Positions 42,997-54,120 of a DNA stretch of 64,000 bases are shown here, one piece after another; the stretch's first letter is position 1; each line of letters starts with the position of its first letter. The stretch spans positions 1 to 64,000 of the forward strand of contig WLIT01000004.1 in the NCBI GenBank assembly GCA_009726125.1, given 5' to 3'. The position numbers and the translations under genes were made by a program. Under the pieces are notes generated by a model. It worked only from the letters and a program-made list of their open reading frames with translations. It was not told the DNA's origin and did no database searches. Source of the DNA: Actinomycetota bacterium (lineage in GTDB: Bacteria > Actinomycetota > Actinomycetes > Nanopelagicales > Nanopelagicaceae).

Positions 42997-44757
42997 TTAA
43001 TTTACGTTTAACGCATCAAGAATAGATGCAACGTAAACATCACTACCAGCTTCAATTAAGTGGACACCATCCGGAGCGAAAAACTCCGGGTGGTTTTCTG
43101 CTATCTGGGCCCAATCAACAAGCGTTGCATTGGAATACTTAGAAACAACTTCACTAATAATCTTATTATTACCATCTCGCCAAGTTCTTGGTACTGAAGT
43201 ATTAACCACAATGATTTTTGGTTGATCCTTCAGTAGCTCCATTAATTTGACCATATCCTCGCGAGATACCGAATTGTTGTTACCAACATTTAATACAACA
43301 GCCGAGGATGCCACCTTTGATTTATCCTCTTCAACCGCCGTAATTAACTCCTGAATCTGACGGCCAACTCGCGCATTTATTAGCGCAATATCTTTAGATA
43401 AAGCCAACTTATTACGGATGCCTAAAATTACTGAATCTCCCGTAACCCATAGACCAGTACTATTTTCAGAAATGACGGTCTGTGGCAATTCGAGTTCGGG
43501 CTTAACCTCAACGACAATTGATTGATCCCGCTGCCAAGCCACAGCAATTGAGCTCCCAGTCAATAGCATGGTGAAAGCGGATATTGCAGCGATGAAAATT
43601 CGTTGACGCTTTTGCATAACTTTTGTGCGGTATTTAATTCCTCTAAACCAATTTTGAACTAAACCTCTTCGGATTGGAATCTCTATTGCCCGAAGTGAGA
43701 TGTCTGCGAGTATGAATACGAGTAGAACTCTTGCAACATTTAGTGCAAATAGCGAACCAGTTAAATCGGCACCTGGTCTTGTAACTTGAAATACAACCCA
43801 GTGCCACAGATAAATTCCATATGATCTCTGGCCAATCCAGAGCAGGAATCTTGCGCTTAATATCGGCGAGAAACGCGATGCTGGATGAACGATAGAAATA
43901 AGGGTTGCACAACCAAATAAGCCGGCTAGTGGAAATGCAATTTGATATAACGTCGCATTTGTTTCATCAATAAATAAGAAGATGCAGAGCAAGCCAACAA
44001 ACCCAACGACGCCAATTCCATCAATAAAGTCTTGGGCCCTTTGTGAAATATTTGGTGTTAAGTTTCTCGGAATCCAACTAACTGCGAGTGCCGAACCCAA
44101 AAACAAGCCAAGGCTGTGAGTATCAGTACCGAAATAGATATGGCTGATTCGGCCAGCTGTTGCGTTATCGGCTTGCAGCGAGAAGAGAAATAGCGCGGTA
44201 CCAGAGAACGTTGCAATCAAAAGCGCAGCTCTTCGAACTACCTGTTTTCCAAATCTGCGCCAGATAAAGAGTAGAAGAATGGGCCAGATTAAATAAAATT
44301 GGAATTCAACTGCCAAAGACCAGGTATGTTGAAGTAGAGGTGGTCGACCAATCGCTTGGAAATAATCCTGATGTAGCGCAACTAGGTGCCAATTATTTGT
44401 ACCAGAAAGCACAAAGGGGACATCGCTTATAAATCTACGAACAGAATCCGGAGCAAAAAGCGCCATTGCGAGCGAAGTAACTATTAATAGGACCAGCAAC
44501 CCTGGAAGCAATCTACGGATCCGCGCCGCATAGAATTCTTTAATATCAAGACCATTAGCGCTCTCGATTGAATCCAAAATTAACCTTGTTATTACATACC
44601 CAGAGATAACAAAAAATAGATCTACGCCTAGAAACCCGCCAGGAATCCAATCAATACCTAAGTGATAAAGAACTACCGCAGTGACAGCAACGGCGCGCAA
44701 GCCATCGATTGATGGAATATGTGTTGTAGAAAAATTAGAAAAAGATGCCCGCTGCAA
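42997..44757 (-). CDS. acyltransferase 3 family membrane protein with SGNH-like C-terminal domain (OatA-like)
   Basis: IPSIDGLRAVAVTAVVLYHLGIDWIPGGFLGVDLFFVISGYVITRLI; C-term WVTGDSVILGIRN...PDGVHLIEAGSDVY. Confidence 0.92.
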   Translation of the reverse strand: MQRASFSNFSTTHIPSIDGLRAVAVTAVVLYHLGIDWIPGGFLGVDLFFVISGYVITRLILDSIESANGLDIKEFYAARIRRLLPGLLVLLIVTSLAMALFAPDSVRRFISDVPFVLSGTNNWHLVALHQDYFQAIGRPPLLQHTWSLAVEFQFYLIWPILLLFIWRRFGKQVVRRAALLIATFSGTALFLFSLQADNATAGRISHIYFGTDTHSLGLFLGSALAVSWIPRNLTPNISQRAQDFIDGIGVVGFVGLLCIFLFIDETNATLYQIAFPLAGLFGCATLISIVHPASRFSPILSARFLLWIGQRSYGIYLWHWVVFQVTRPGADLTGSLFALNVARVLLVFILADISLRAIEIPIRRGLVQNWFRGIKYRTKVMQKRQRIFIAAISAFTMLLTGSSIAVAWQRDQSIVVEVKPELELPQTVISENSTGLWVTGDSVILGIRNKLALSKDIALINARVGRQIQELITAVEEDKSKVASSAVVLNVGNNNSVSREDMVKLMELLKDQPKIIVVNTSVPRTWRDGNNKIISEVVSKYSNATLVDWAQIAENHPEFFAPDGVHLIEAGSDVYVASILDALNVN

Positions 44758-44762
44758 AGTAG

Positions 44763-45602
44763 TTACTTACGTTTTTTGGTTGTGCTCTTCTTTGCCGCTT
44801 TTTTTACTGGCTTCTTAACGGCTTTCTTTACGGCTTTCTTAACTATGTTCACCACTGGAACTGTTTGCGTAACGCTAGTGGCCTTAGAACCTTGACGAAC
44901 AAATGACTTCTCAACGGGGCGATTATTCTCATCAATATTGGCATCGATGTCACCTTGTAGTGAAGCTAATCGTTCAAAGGCTTGCTTTAAACGGGCGCGA
45001 GTTTCGCCAATCGCATGTTCAGCGGCCGACAGAGATTGAGTTTGTAGGCGATATAACCGTTCTGATTCAGAGATTGCGCTCGTTAGCCATGATCTAAATT
45101 CACTAATTTCACCAGTAGCTTCACTAATTATTTTTTCAGCTTCACGTTTTGCTGCAGTCCCAAGTGAATTTGCTTCACGCTTACTTTCAGTTAGAAGATG
45201 TTCAGCTTGTCGCACAGCTTTATCGCGTAGCTCCAAAGCATCAGACTCTGCAGCTTCTAGATATTTACGACCTCGAGATTCGGCTCCGGCCAATATTGAT
45301 TTGGCTTTTGATTCTGATGAATCTAAACGTTCTTTGGTAATTCTTGCTGCTTCAGCAACAGTCTGCTCAGCAGATGCAAGGGCGCGTGATTCACGTTGTT
45401 GTGCAGTCTTAATTAAACTCATCGCTGTTTCACCAGCAAGAATTTCAAACTCTTCTTTACTCAAGCTTGTGATATCTCGCCGTGAGCGTAGATCGGCTAG
45501 TTGAGTTTCTAATTGGCGAATTCGTTCAACTGCATTCTCAGTTGGGGCCGCAACAGCTTCTTCTTTAAAGCCGACCCATGAACGGAATTTCTTCTCAGCC
45601 AT
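44763..45602 (-). CDS. coiled-coil protein with lysine-rich (VKKAVKKPVKKAAKK) C-terminal tail
   Basis: Long Ala/Glu/Arg/Lys helical region; C-term VVNIVKKAVKKAVKKPVKKAAKKSTTKKRK. Confidence 0.8.
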   Translation of the reverse strand: MAEKKFRSWVGFKEEAVAAPTENAVERIRQLETQLADLRSRRDITSLSKEEFEILAGETAMSLIKTAQQRESRALASAEQTVAEAARITKERLDSSESKAKSILAGAESRGRKYLEAAESDALELRDKAVRQAEHLLTESKREANSLGTAAKREAEKIISEATGEISEFRSWLTSAISESERLYRLQTQSLSAAEHAIGETRARLKQAFERLASLQGDIDANIDENNRPVEKSFVRQGSKATSVTQTVPVVNIVKKAVKKAVKKPVKKAAKKSTTKKRK

Positions 45603-45722
45603 TTTGACTCCTCATGTCCCTTAAGCAATTTCGTAAGGTGATTAGCCTATAACAGGGTATGGGGTGAGTGCCATAAGTGATTTCCCATTCCCAAACACCA
45701 GCCGTGCGCTTAGAATTGCGCA

Positions 45723-46199
45723 ATGAGCGATTCAATAAAGAATTCACGCGAAATCTTGGCCAAGTTCATCAGTAATGGCGAGGATTTCATTTCAACCGCG
45801 AGAGCTATCGGGGAAGCTGATTTAGCCAAAACACCGATTGCTGGTGAATGGTCAGCAGCATTTATTCTGCATCATATGTGTGATGGTGATTTACATTTCG
45901 CAACTAGGTATTTAAATAATTTAGCTGAAGATAACCCTGAGATATCTCCTTTTAATGAGGAGATTTATCCAGATCGAATTAATTATGCAAAGCGCGATCC
46001 ATTAGCATCGCTTGCTGCTATCGAAGGAATTTTTCAAGCGGTTAAGAATATTCTTACGATAGTTCCCGAAAGTGACTGGCTACGAGCCTCAGTTCATGCC
46101 GAGCGTGGAGTTATAACTCTTGCTCATATGGTTTCAATTTCTGCTGGCCATAGTAAGTCCCATGCGAATCAATTAAGGACAGTCATCGCGGCGCTTTAA
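45723..46199 (+). CDS. DinB-like superfamily protein
   Basis: GEWSAAFILHHMCDGDLHFATRYL...HMVSISAGHSKSHANQLRTV (spaced His residues). Confidence 0.75.
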   Translation: MSDSIKNSREILAKFISNGEDFISTARAIGEADLAKTPIAGEWSAAFILHHMCDGDLHFATRYLNNLAEDNPEISPFNEEIYPDRINYAKRDPLASLAAIEGIFQAVKNILTIVPESDWLRASVHAERGVITLAHMVSISAGHSKSHANQLRTVIAAL

Positions 46200-46216
46200 C
46201 AGATATAAATAAATAC

Positions 46217-46300
46217 TGGTGCGGGAGGCGGGACTTGAACCCGCACGTCCGAAGACACAAGTTCCTAAGACTTGCGTGTCTGCCATTTCACCACTCCCGC
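46217..46300 (-). tRNA. tRNA-Leu (anticodon TAG), CCA encoded
   Basis: Reverse complement GCGGGAGTGGTGAAATGGCAGACACGCAAGTCTTAGGAACTTGTGTCTTCGGACGTGCGGGTTCAAGTCCCGCCTCCCGCACCA; long variable arm. Confidence 0.95.
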
Positions 46301-46402
46301 TGGAGAGATGAGAGAAGATTAAGGTAACTTAGGCAAAACCACCAAACTGAGATTAAATTAGGGCAGGTAAGAACAGCCTCATTCAATTAATTAGGAGCCG
46401 AA

Positions 46403-47554
46403 ATGTCATTAACACCAACCCCAGCAGATAAGTTCACATTTGGTCTATGGACTGTCGGTTGGCAAGCGCGTGATCCATTCGGTGATGCAACTCGTGCGCC
46501 ATTAGATCCAGTTAGAAGCGTTACAGAGTTAGCGCAACGCGGTGCTTACGGTGTGACATTTCATGATGATGATTTAATTCCATTTGGTTCAAATGATTCT
46601 GATCGCAACGCACACATTGCGCGCTTTAAAAAAGCACTTGCAGAAACCGGAATGAAAGTTCCGATGGCAACAACAAATCTATTTACTCACCCGATATTTA
46701 AAGATGGTGCGCTGACTGCTAACGAACGCGATATTCGTCGCTTCGCAATTTCAAAGGTAATGCGCAATATTGATTTAGCAGCAGAACTCGGTGCTGAAAT
46801 TTATGTTTGTTGGGGAGGTCGCGAAGGCGCCGAATCTGATGCAGCAAAAGATGGCTATGTAGCGCTCGAGCGTTACCGAGAAGGTTTTAATATTCTTGGC
46901 CAATATGTAATCGACAAGGGTTACAACATTAAGTTTGCAATCGAACCAAAGCCCAATGAACCACGTGGTGATATCTTCTTGCCAACTATTGGACATGCAC
47001 TTGCATTTATTAATTCTCTTGAACATCCAGAGATGGTTGGCGTTAACCCAGAAGTTGGCCACGAACAAATGGCAAACCTCAACTTTGTTCATGGAATTGC
47101 ACAAGCCTTATTCCATAAGAAGTTATTCCATATTGATTTAAATGGTCAGCACGGTCCAAAGTTCGATCAAGACTTGGTATTTGGACATGGTGATTTAAAA
47201 TCAGCCTTCTTCTTGGTAGATCTTCTAGAGCGCTACAAATATGCAGGGCCAAAGCACTTTGATTACAAGCCAGGTCGTACTGAAGATGATCGTGGCGTCT
47301 GGGTTTCTGCAACTTCGAATATGCGCACCTACCTTGCACTTAAAGAACGCGCTTTGGCATTTCGCGCAGATCCCCGCGTTAAAGCGGCGATGGAAGAATC
47401 ACGAATCAATGAACTCGAAGTTCCAACACTTGCCAAGGGCGAAAGTTGGAAGGATTTAACTTCAGTCAACGTTGATGTTGATGGTTTGGCTGCTCGTGGA
47501 TATCAATACGAGACCATCGACCAATTAGCTATCGAACACTTGATGGGCCTTTAA
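46403..47554 (+). CDS. xylA: xylose isomerase
   Basis: [68 protein letters not shown]. Confidence 0.97.
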   Translation: MSLTPTPADKFTFGLWTVGWQARDPFGDATRAPLDPVRSVTELAQRGAYGVTFHDDDLIPFGSNDSDRNAHIARFKKALAETGMKVPMATTNLFTHPIFKDGALTANERDIRRFAISKVMRNIDLAAELGAEIYVCWGGREGAESDAAKDGYVALERYREGFNILGQYVIDKGYNIKFAIEPKPNEPRGDIFLPTIGHALAFINSLEHPEMVGVNPEVGHEQMANLNFVHGIAQALFHKKLFHIDLNGQHGPKFDQDLVFGHGDLKSAFFLVDLLERYKYAGPKHFDYKPGRTEDDRGVWVSATSNMRTYLALKERALAFRADPRVKAAMEESRINELEVPTLAKGESWKDLTSVNVDVDGLAARGYQYETIDQLAIEHLMGL

Positions 47555-47582
47555 ACTCACTTAAACCTGTAAACTTCGCTAG

Positions 47583-49259
47583 ATGAGCGCCGCGCAAAGC
47601 AACCTGAGCATTCAGGATGAAATAAGCGCGGCAATTCTCCAAGTTCTACGTGATGCGAGCTCACAATTAAATTGCGAAATACCAACTTCACTCACCTTGG
47701 ATCGCCCTAAAAATCGCGACCATGGGGATTATGCAACCTCAATTGCACTTGCCTTAGCTAAAGCATCTGGCTTAGCACCGCGCAAAATTGCGGAAATTAT
47801 CGAAGCCGGTTTGAAGGTGCGCGATGATATTGCTACAGTTGAAATTGCTGGTCCTGGATTTGTAAATATAACTCTGGCGAAGAGTAGCCAAGGTGGCGTA
47901 ATCGCAAATATTCTTTCGGCCGGTAAAACTTTCGGGCATGGAAATAAATTAAGTGGCACTGCAATTAATCTCGAATTTATTAGTGCAAACCCAACGGGTC
48001 CACTACATCTTGGGCACACTAGATGGGCTGCTGTGGGAGATGCACTCGGTCGCGTCTTGTCGGCTGCAGGCGCAAAAGTAACTCGCGAGTTTTATATAAA
48101 TGATCGTGGCGTTCAGATGGATAAATTCGGAGCATCACTTCAAGCCGCGGCACTTGGTCAACCCCGACCAGAAGATGGTTATCACGGCGCATATATTGAT
48201 GACTTAGCGGTTGAGATAGTTTCGATAAATCCGGATATTTTAAAGTTGACCGGTGAAGAACAAACTTTTGCCTTCCGTGATTTAGGTTATCGACTTCAAC
48301 TTGCCCAGCAACAAGGAGTATTAGAAAGATTTGGAACCCACTTCGAAGTATGGTTTTCAGAGAAGAGTTTGTACGACAATAATTTCTTTGCCCATTGCCA
48401 AGAAGTCTTAAAAGCCAAGGGCCATGTCTTTGAACTTGATGGTGCAATTTGGTTGCGCACAACAGATTTCGGCGATGACAAAGATCGCGTAATGGTTAAA
48501 TCCGATGGCTCAATGGCTTACTTCGCATCAGATTCGGCTTATTACATCTCTAAGCGCGAACGCGGGTTTGATGTTTGTATCTATATGTTGGGTGCGGATC
48601 ACCATGGATATACCGGCCGATTGAAAGCGCTTGCCGCATGTAATGGCGATGATCCCGAATACAACGTTGATGTATTAATTGGTCAGATGGTGAAAATTAT
48701 GGAGGGTGGAGAAGAGGTAAAACTCTCTAAGCGCGCCGGCACAATAATTACACTTGAAGAACTTGTTGAAAAAGTTGGTGTCGATGCTGCTAGATATACC
48801 TTGATTCGATATCCAGTAGATACGCCAATGGTTATGGATGTTGACATACTTCGCAGCAGAACAAATGAGAATCCGGTTTATTACGTGCAATATGCGCACG
48901 CTCGAATATGTGGCGTTCTTCGAAATGCCGCAGATATCGGGATTAAATATGGCGCTGACTTAATTCATCCAGAGTTGCTCGTGCACGAACGTGAACGTGA
49001 ACTTATTGGCGCTCTTGGTGAGTTTCCAAGAACCGTTGCTGGTGCAGCCGAACTTCGCGAACCACATCGTGTTGCGAGATATGTTGAAGAACTTGCCGGT
49101 GTTTACCATCGCTTCTACTCTGACTGTCGGGTACTGCCGTTGGGAGATGAAACTCCAAGCGAGCTTCATAGCGCCCGCGCTACCTTATGTTCTGCAACCG
49201 CACAGGTGATTGCAAATGGCCTTGAACTACTCGGTGTTAGCGCACCAGAAAAGATGTAA
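47583..49259 (+). CDS. argS: arginyl-tRNA synthetase
   Basis: FISANPTGPLHLGHTRWAAVGDAL class I signature; KLSKRAG. Confidence 0.97.
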   Translation: MSAAQSNLSIQDEISAAILQVLRDASSQLNCEIPTSLTLDRPKNRDHGDYATSIALALAKASGLAPRKIAEIIEAGLKVRDDIATVEIAGPGFVNITLAKSSQGGVIANILSAGKTFGHGNKLSGTAINLEFISANPTGPLHLGHTRWAAVGDALGRVLSAAGAKVTREFYINDRGVQMDKFGASLQAAALGQPRPEDGYHGAYIDDLAVEIVSINPDILKLTGEEQTFAFRDLGYRLQLAQQQGVLERFGTHFEVWFSEKSLYDNNFFAHCQEVLKAKGHVFELDGAIWLRTTDFGDDKDRVMVKSDGSMAYFASDSAYYISKRERGFDVCIYMLGADHHGYTGRLKALAACNGDDPEYNVDVLIGQMVKIMEGGEEVKLSKRAGTIITLEELVEKVGVDAARYTLIRYPVDTPMVMDVDILRSRTNENPVYYVQYAHARICGVLRNAADIGIKYGADLIHPELLVHERERELIGALGEFPRTVAGAAELREPHRVARYVEELAGVYHRFYSDCRVLPLGDETPSELHSARATLCSATAQVIANGLELLGVSAPEKM

Positions 49260-50615
49260 GTGATGAACTTCTTATCTGATGTCTTTTCAATTAATTCTGC
49301 AGTGGTGGCAGGGGAGTTAGTTATTGGTGGCTGCAAATCAACTTCGCTTGCTAAAGAATTTGGGACTCCACTCTTTGTAATTGATGAGGGTGATTTTAAA
49401 TCTCGTATAAATGGTTGGAAGAACGCACTCGATAAGAATTTCGGGTCAAGTGCTGGACAAGTTTATTACGCCTCTAAATCTTTTCTCTCAGTCGAAGTTG
49501 CAAAGTGGATTAGCGATGCTGGGATTGGAATAGATGTTTGTACTGGCGGTGAACTAGCAGTTGCGTTGGCTGCTAAATTTCCAGCAGATCGCATTGAAGT
49601 TCACGGTAATAATAAATCAGAGGCTGAGATTGCAAAGGCGATAAGCGTTGGTGTTGCAAAGATAGTCATTGATTCAATGCAGGAAATTGAACGAGTTAAT
49701 CGCTTAGCAAAAGCTTCTGGCAAGGTTCAGAAAGTCCTTCTGCGAATTACTCCGGGAGTAGAAGCTCATACTCATGAAGCAATCTCAACGGCACATGAAG
49801 ATGTGAAATTTGGATTCTCAATCGCCAGTGGCTCTGCTTGGAAAGCGATTTCCGAAGTCGAAGCCGCGGCCAACCTCTCACTCGAAGGCTTGCACTGCCA
49901 TATTGGTTCGCAAATCTTCGAAAACGAGGGATTCATTCTCGCAACGTCGCGCTTAATTGAACTTGCCGCTAAGTTTCGCGACCAATTTAAACGTGAACTT
50001 TCCGAACTAGATGTTGGCGGTGGATATGGAATCGCCTATGTTGACGGTGAGATAACTTTCGATCCAGATGAGGCGATGTCTGCACTTGCGGATTTAGTTA
50101 AGAGCCAATGCGCAAAACATTCGATAAACGTTCCAATGATTTCAATTGAACCCGGCCGTGCTATTTCTGGTCCAACAACCACAACACTTTATGAAGTTGG
50201 TACAACTAAAGATGTAGTGCTTGATGGTGGAAAGACCCGTCGATATATCGCCGTTGATGGTGGCATGAGCGATAACGTAAGGCCCGCACTTTATGGCGCA
50301 GAATATTCCGCCATTCTTGCCAATCGCACATCAACAATTGCGCCAGTGGATTCCAGGCTTGTAGGAAAGCATTGTGAATCGGGCGACATAATTATTCGGG
50401 AGATTGGACTACCTGCGGATATAGCTCCTGGGGATTTAATCGCTATTCCGGCAACCGGGGCATACGGCCGAAGTATGGCTAGCAATTACAACCATATGTT
50501 GAAGCCAGCTGTTATTGCTGTTGCAAATGGGAGTGCCCGTGTAATTTTGCGCCGTGAAATTGAGGCTGATTTGTTGGCTCTTGATGTAGTCGAGGCGCCA
50601 CGAACTATTAATTAG
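49260..50615 (+). CDS. lysA: diaminopimelate decarboxylase
   Basis: VYYASKSFLSVEVAKWISDAGIGIDVCTGGEL; VDGGMSDNVRPALYGAEY. Confidence 0.96.
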   Translation: MMNFLSDVFSINSAVVAGELVIGGCKSTSLAKEFGTPLFVIDEGDFKSRINGWKNALDKNFGSSAGQVYYASKSFLSVEVAKWISDAGIGIDVCTGGELAVALAAKFPADRIEVHGNNKSEAEIAKAISVGVAKIVIDSMQEIERVNRLAKASGKVQKVLLRITPGVEAHTHEAISTAHEDVKFGFSIASGSAWKAISEVEAAANLSLEGLHCHIGSQIFENEGFILATSRLIELAAKFRDQFKRELSELDVGGGYGIAYVDGEITFDPDEAMSALADLVKSQCAKHSINVPMISIEPGRAISGPTTTTLYEVGTTKDVVLDGGKTRRYIAVDGGMSDNVRPALYGAEYSAILANRTSTIAPVDSRLVGKHCESGDIIIREIGLPADIAPGDLIAIPATGAYGRSMASNYNHMLKPAVIAVANGSARVILRREIEADLLALDVVEAPRTIN

Positions 50616-50670
50616 GAAAGTTGACTTAAATAGCGTTCGGCTTGAGCAAAAAATAGGAGAGAATAGCCTA

Positions 50671-51960
50671 ATGAATTCGCAGAAAACTCTTCGTGTCGGC
50701 ATGCTCGGCTGCGGCGTTGTTGGCAGCGAAGTCGCACGCTTAATAGTTGCAAACCAATCTGACCTGACTGCACGATCCGGTGCCAAATTAGAGCTTGTGA
50801 AAATCGGAGTTCGTAATTTAACAAGGCCAAGCATTGCCAAAGAGTTGCTGACAACTGATCTTGAATCAATTGTTAAAGATACAAATATTGATTTAATCAT
50901 CGAAGTTATTGGCGGCATTGAACCTGCCAAATCGCTAATCCTAGAAGCGCTTAAAAACGGTAAGTCAGTTGTAACAGCGAATAAAGCGCTGCTTGCAAAA
51001 CATGGCGGTGAACTTTTTACTGCCGCAGATAAGAGCGGTGTAGATCTTTATTACGAGGCCTCGGTTGCTGGCGCAATTCCAATTTTGCGCCCACTTCGCG
51101 AATCACTTGTTGGCGATCATGTGCAACGAGTAATGGGAATTGTTAATGGAACAACTAACTTTATTCTGACCAAAATGGATGAATCAGGCGCGGCATTTGC
51201 CGATGCACTTGCGGAAGCACAAGCCCTAGGTTTTGCTGAAGCGGATCCAACTGCTGATGTTGAAGGATTTGATGCTGCAGCAAAGGCGGCAATCTTGGCT
51301 GGCCTCGCTTTTCACTCTCGCGTGACAGATGCTGATGTATTTCGCGAGGGAATCACAAACATTACTGACACTGATGTCGCGGTTGCAAAGTCGTTAAATT
51401 TAGTAGTTAAATTATTAGCAATCGCTGAATTAACTAGTGATGGAAAAATAAGTGTCCGCGTTCATCCAACTCTGATTTCTCGTAGCCATCCACTAGCCGC
51501 TGTTCGAGAAGCCTTCAATGCAGTTTTTGTTGAATCTGAATCTGCTGGAGCAATGATGTTCTATGGTCGTGGCGCAGGTGGCGCACCAACTGCATCAGCA
51601 ATCCTCGGAGACTTAGTAGCAGTTGCTAGACATCGCGTAAGTGGCGGTCTCGGTCCACGTGAAAGTGATTACGCAGATCTAGATATTGCCCCGATGGGAT
51701 CAACTAAAACTCGCTATTTAATTCGCTTAGAGGTTGCTGATCTCCCAGGTGTACTTGCGGCTGTCGCGCAAACTTTCGCAAAACATGAGGTTTCAATTCA
51801 AACAGTTCGTCAGACTGGCCGTAATGATGCCGCAGAGTTAATTGTTATGACACATAAAGCCACTGATTCGGCACTTGCTGCAACAGTTGCTGAATTGCAG
51901 AGCCTTGGCGCAGTGAAAGATATTGCGAGTGTTATTCGAGTTGAGGGAATGGGCGCATGA
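50671..51960 (+). CDS. hom: homoserine dehydrogenase
   Basis: [33 protein letters not shown]-terminal ACT domain. Confidence 0.96.
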   Translation: MNSQKTLRVGMLGCGVVGSEVARLIVANQSDLTARSGAKLELVKIGVRNLTRPSIAKELLTTDLESIVKDTNIDLIIEVIGGIEPAKSLILEALKNGKSVVTANKALLAKHGGELFTAADKSGVDLYYEASVAGAIPILRPLRESLVGDHVQRVMGIVNGTTNFILTKMDESGAAFADALAEAQALGFAEADPTADVEGFDAAAKAAILAGLAFHSRVTDADVFREGITNITDTDVAVAKSLNLVVKLLAIAELTSDGKISVRVHPTLISRSHPLAAVREAFNAVFVESESAGAMMFYGRGAGGAPTASAILGDLVAVARHRVSGGLGPRESDYADLDIAPMGSTKTRYLIRLEVADLPGVLAAVAQTFAKHEVSIQTVRQTGRNDAAELIVMTHKATDSALAATVAELQSLGAVKDIASVIRVEGMGA

Positions 51961-53036
51961 GCATTTTTAAGAAAAAAGGCGCACATCAATGGCGTGGTGT
52001 GATTGAAGAATATCGCCATCGCTTACCGGTCTCTTCTAAGACTCCCGTAGTTTCACTTCTTGAAGGTGGGACTCCACTTGTATCGGCTTGTGTTCTATCT
52101 GCAATGTTAGATAACGATGTCTGGTTGAAAGTCGAAGGTGTAAATCCAACAGGATCTTTCAAGGATCGCGGAATGACAATGGCTATTTCGAAAGCGGCAG
52201 AAGATGGAGCAAAAGCGGTTATCTGTGCATCAACCGGAAATACCTCAGCCAGTGCTGCCGCTTATGCAACTAAGGCAGGAATGCGCCCCGTTGTTTTAGT
52301 TCCCGAAGGCAAGATTGCAATGGGAAAACTTGCCCAAGCAATTGCGCACGGAGCGACACTTCTTCAAGTTGATGGCAACTTCGATGATTGTTTGAATCTG
52401 GCACGCGAACTATCTGAGAAATACCCTGTCGCACTTGTTAATTCAGTAAATCCATATCGCATTGATGGTCAGAAGACTGCAAGTTTTGAAGTCGTAGATA
52501 TGTTGGGAGATGCTCCTGATCTGCATGTGCTTCCAGTTGGAAATGCTGGAAATATCACTGCATATTGGATGGGCTACAACGAGTATTTCAAAGATGGAAT
52601 CGCGAAACAGCTGCCACAGATGTGGGGCTTTCAGGCAGCAGGCGCGGCGCCAATTGTTCTCGGTGAGGTAGTTAAGAATCCAGACACAATTGCAACTGCA
52701 ATTCGGATTGGAAATCCAGCATCGTGGCAACAAGCTGTTGAAGCGCGTGATTCATCCGGTGGATTGATTGATTCAGTAACTGATGAAGAGATTCTTGCTG
52801 CATACCGATTAGTCGCTGCTAAAGAAGGAATTTTTGTTGAACCTTCTAGCGCTGCGGGAATTGCCGGGCTAATCAAGAAACAGAGCCAAGGAAAGTTACC
52901 TAAAAATAAGCGAATTGTTATTACTGTTACAGGCAATGGCTTGAAAGATGTTGGCTGGATTTTAGATCATGCCGAAGCCCCAACTGTTATCCCAGTTGAT
53001 GTTAAGCGAGCAGCAGAAGCGATTGGACTTGCATGA
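51957..53036 (+). CDS. thrC: threonine synthase
   Basis: [36 protein letters not shown]. Confidence 0.96.
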   Translation: MSIFKKKGAHQWRGVIEEYRHRLPVSSKTPVVSLLEGGTPLVSACVLSAMLDNDVWLKVEGVNPTGSFKDRGMTMAISKAAEDGAKAVICASTGNTSASAAAYATKAGMRPVVLVPEGKIAMGKLAQAIAHGATLLQVDGNFDDCLNLARELSEKYPVALVNSVNPYRIDGQKTASFEVVDMLGDAPDLHVLPVGNAGNITAYWMGYNEYFKDGIAKQLPQMWGFQAAGAAPIVLGEVVKNPDTIATAIRIGNPASWQQAVEARDSSGGLIDSVTDEEILAAYRLVAAKEGIFVEPSSAAGIAGLIKKQSQGKLPKNKRIVITVTGNGLKDVGWILDHAEAPTVIPVDVKRAAEAIGLA

Positions 53037-53956
53037 TGTCATCAGCGAAGAGCCGTCTAACTTTTAAAGCCACTTTGGCGCAAGTAAGTGTGCCGGCGAC
53101 AAGTGCAAATCTTGGGCCTGGCTTTGACACCCTTGCTCTGGCGCTCGATCTTCGTGATCGGTACGCCGCACAAGTTTTAGATGATGCAACATTCGATGTT
53201 GATGTATCGGGTGAAGGTAGCGCGGATGTTAAGAAAGATAAGAACAATTTAGTTATTAAGGCGATGTTGCACGGCTTCGAACATATGGGGCAGAAGCCAA
53301 AGGGAATCGCGTTGCGTCAATTAAATGTAATTCCTCATGGTCGTGGACTTGGATCTTCGGCTGCAGCAATTGTTGGCGGTTTGGCACTTGCTCGCGCATT
53401 GGTTCTTGGCGGCGATCAATTGATGACAACTGATCAAATGATTGCACTAGGAACAGAACTTGAAGGACATCCAGATAACATTGCTGCAGCCGTATTGGGA
53501 TGTGCAACAATTGCCTGGACTGAAAATAACGTGGGCCGTGGAGTTAGCATCAAAGTTAATCCAAAGATTAAGGCTCTACTATTTATTCCAGAAAGCCATC
53601 TTGCAACGGCAAAAGCCCGTAAATTATTACCAGCGACAATCCCACATCAAGATGCAGTACTAAATGCCTCAAGAGCAGCGTTATTGGTTCATGCGATTGA
53701 ATTCCGTCCAGATTTATTGCTTGAAGCAACTGAAGATTTGTTGCACCAAAATTACCGAGCTGAAGCGATGCCAAAATCAATGGCACTTGTAACTAAACTT
53801 CGCGCCGCTGGCGTTCCCGCAATGATCTCTGGAGCAGGACCATCTGTTCTCGTGCTTCATACTCTCGATGACCTTGAGGTAGAAGCAGTTATTAAGGTTG
53901 GAGCTGGCTCATTTACCGCTCAAAAATTGGGCATTTCAACCCACGGAGCCGAGTAG
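53033..53956 (+). CDS. thrB: homoserine kinase
   Basis: [37 protein letters not shown]. Confidence 0.96.
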   Translation: MMSSAKSRLTFKATLAQVSVPATSANLGPGFDTLALALDLRDRYAAQVLDDATFDVDVSGEGSADVKKDKNNLVIKAMLHGFEHMGQKPKGIALRQLNVIPHGRGLGSSAAAIVGGLALARALVLGGDQLMTTDQMIALGTELEGHPDNIAAAVLGCATIAWTENNVGRGVSIKVNPKIKALLFIPESHLATAKARKLLPATIPHQDAVLNASRAALLVHAIEFRPDLLLEATEDLLHQNYRAEAMPKSMALVTKLRAAGVPAMISGAGPSVLVLHTLDDLEVEAVIKVGAGSFTAQKLGISTHGAE

Positions 53957-54062
53957 CCAGATTTTTTGCCCAAGAGCGGTGGCATATGCTAAGTTTTCCC
54001 TTATCTGGTAGCCGAGAAATCGTCGGTAGGTAAATCTGGGTAATCCAAATATTCAACAAATT

Positions 54063-54090
54063 CGCTAAATTAAAACTCTTTCGTTTAGCG
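54063..54090 (+). promoter_or_regulatory. hairpin in the 164-nt rho leader
   Basis: CGCTAAA-N14-TTTAGCG inverted repeat just upstream of the rho ATG. Confidence 0.3.
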
Positions 54091-54120
54091 CAAACATAGA
54101 AATGAAAAAATAAAAAATAT

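Noticed and set aside
48019-48462. 147-aa minus-strand ORF inside argS
   Set aside because: Antisense to a conserved synthetase; Leu/Arg/His-rich shadow composition.
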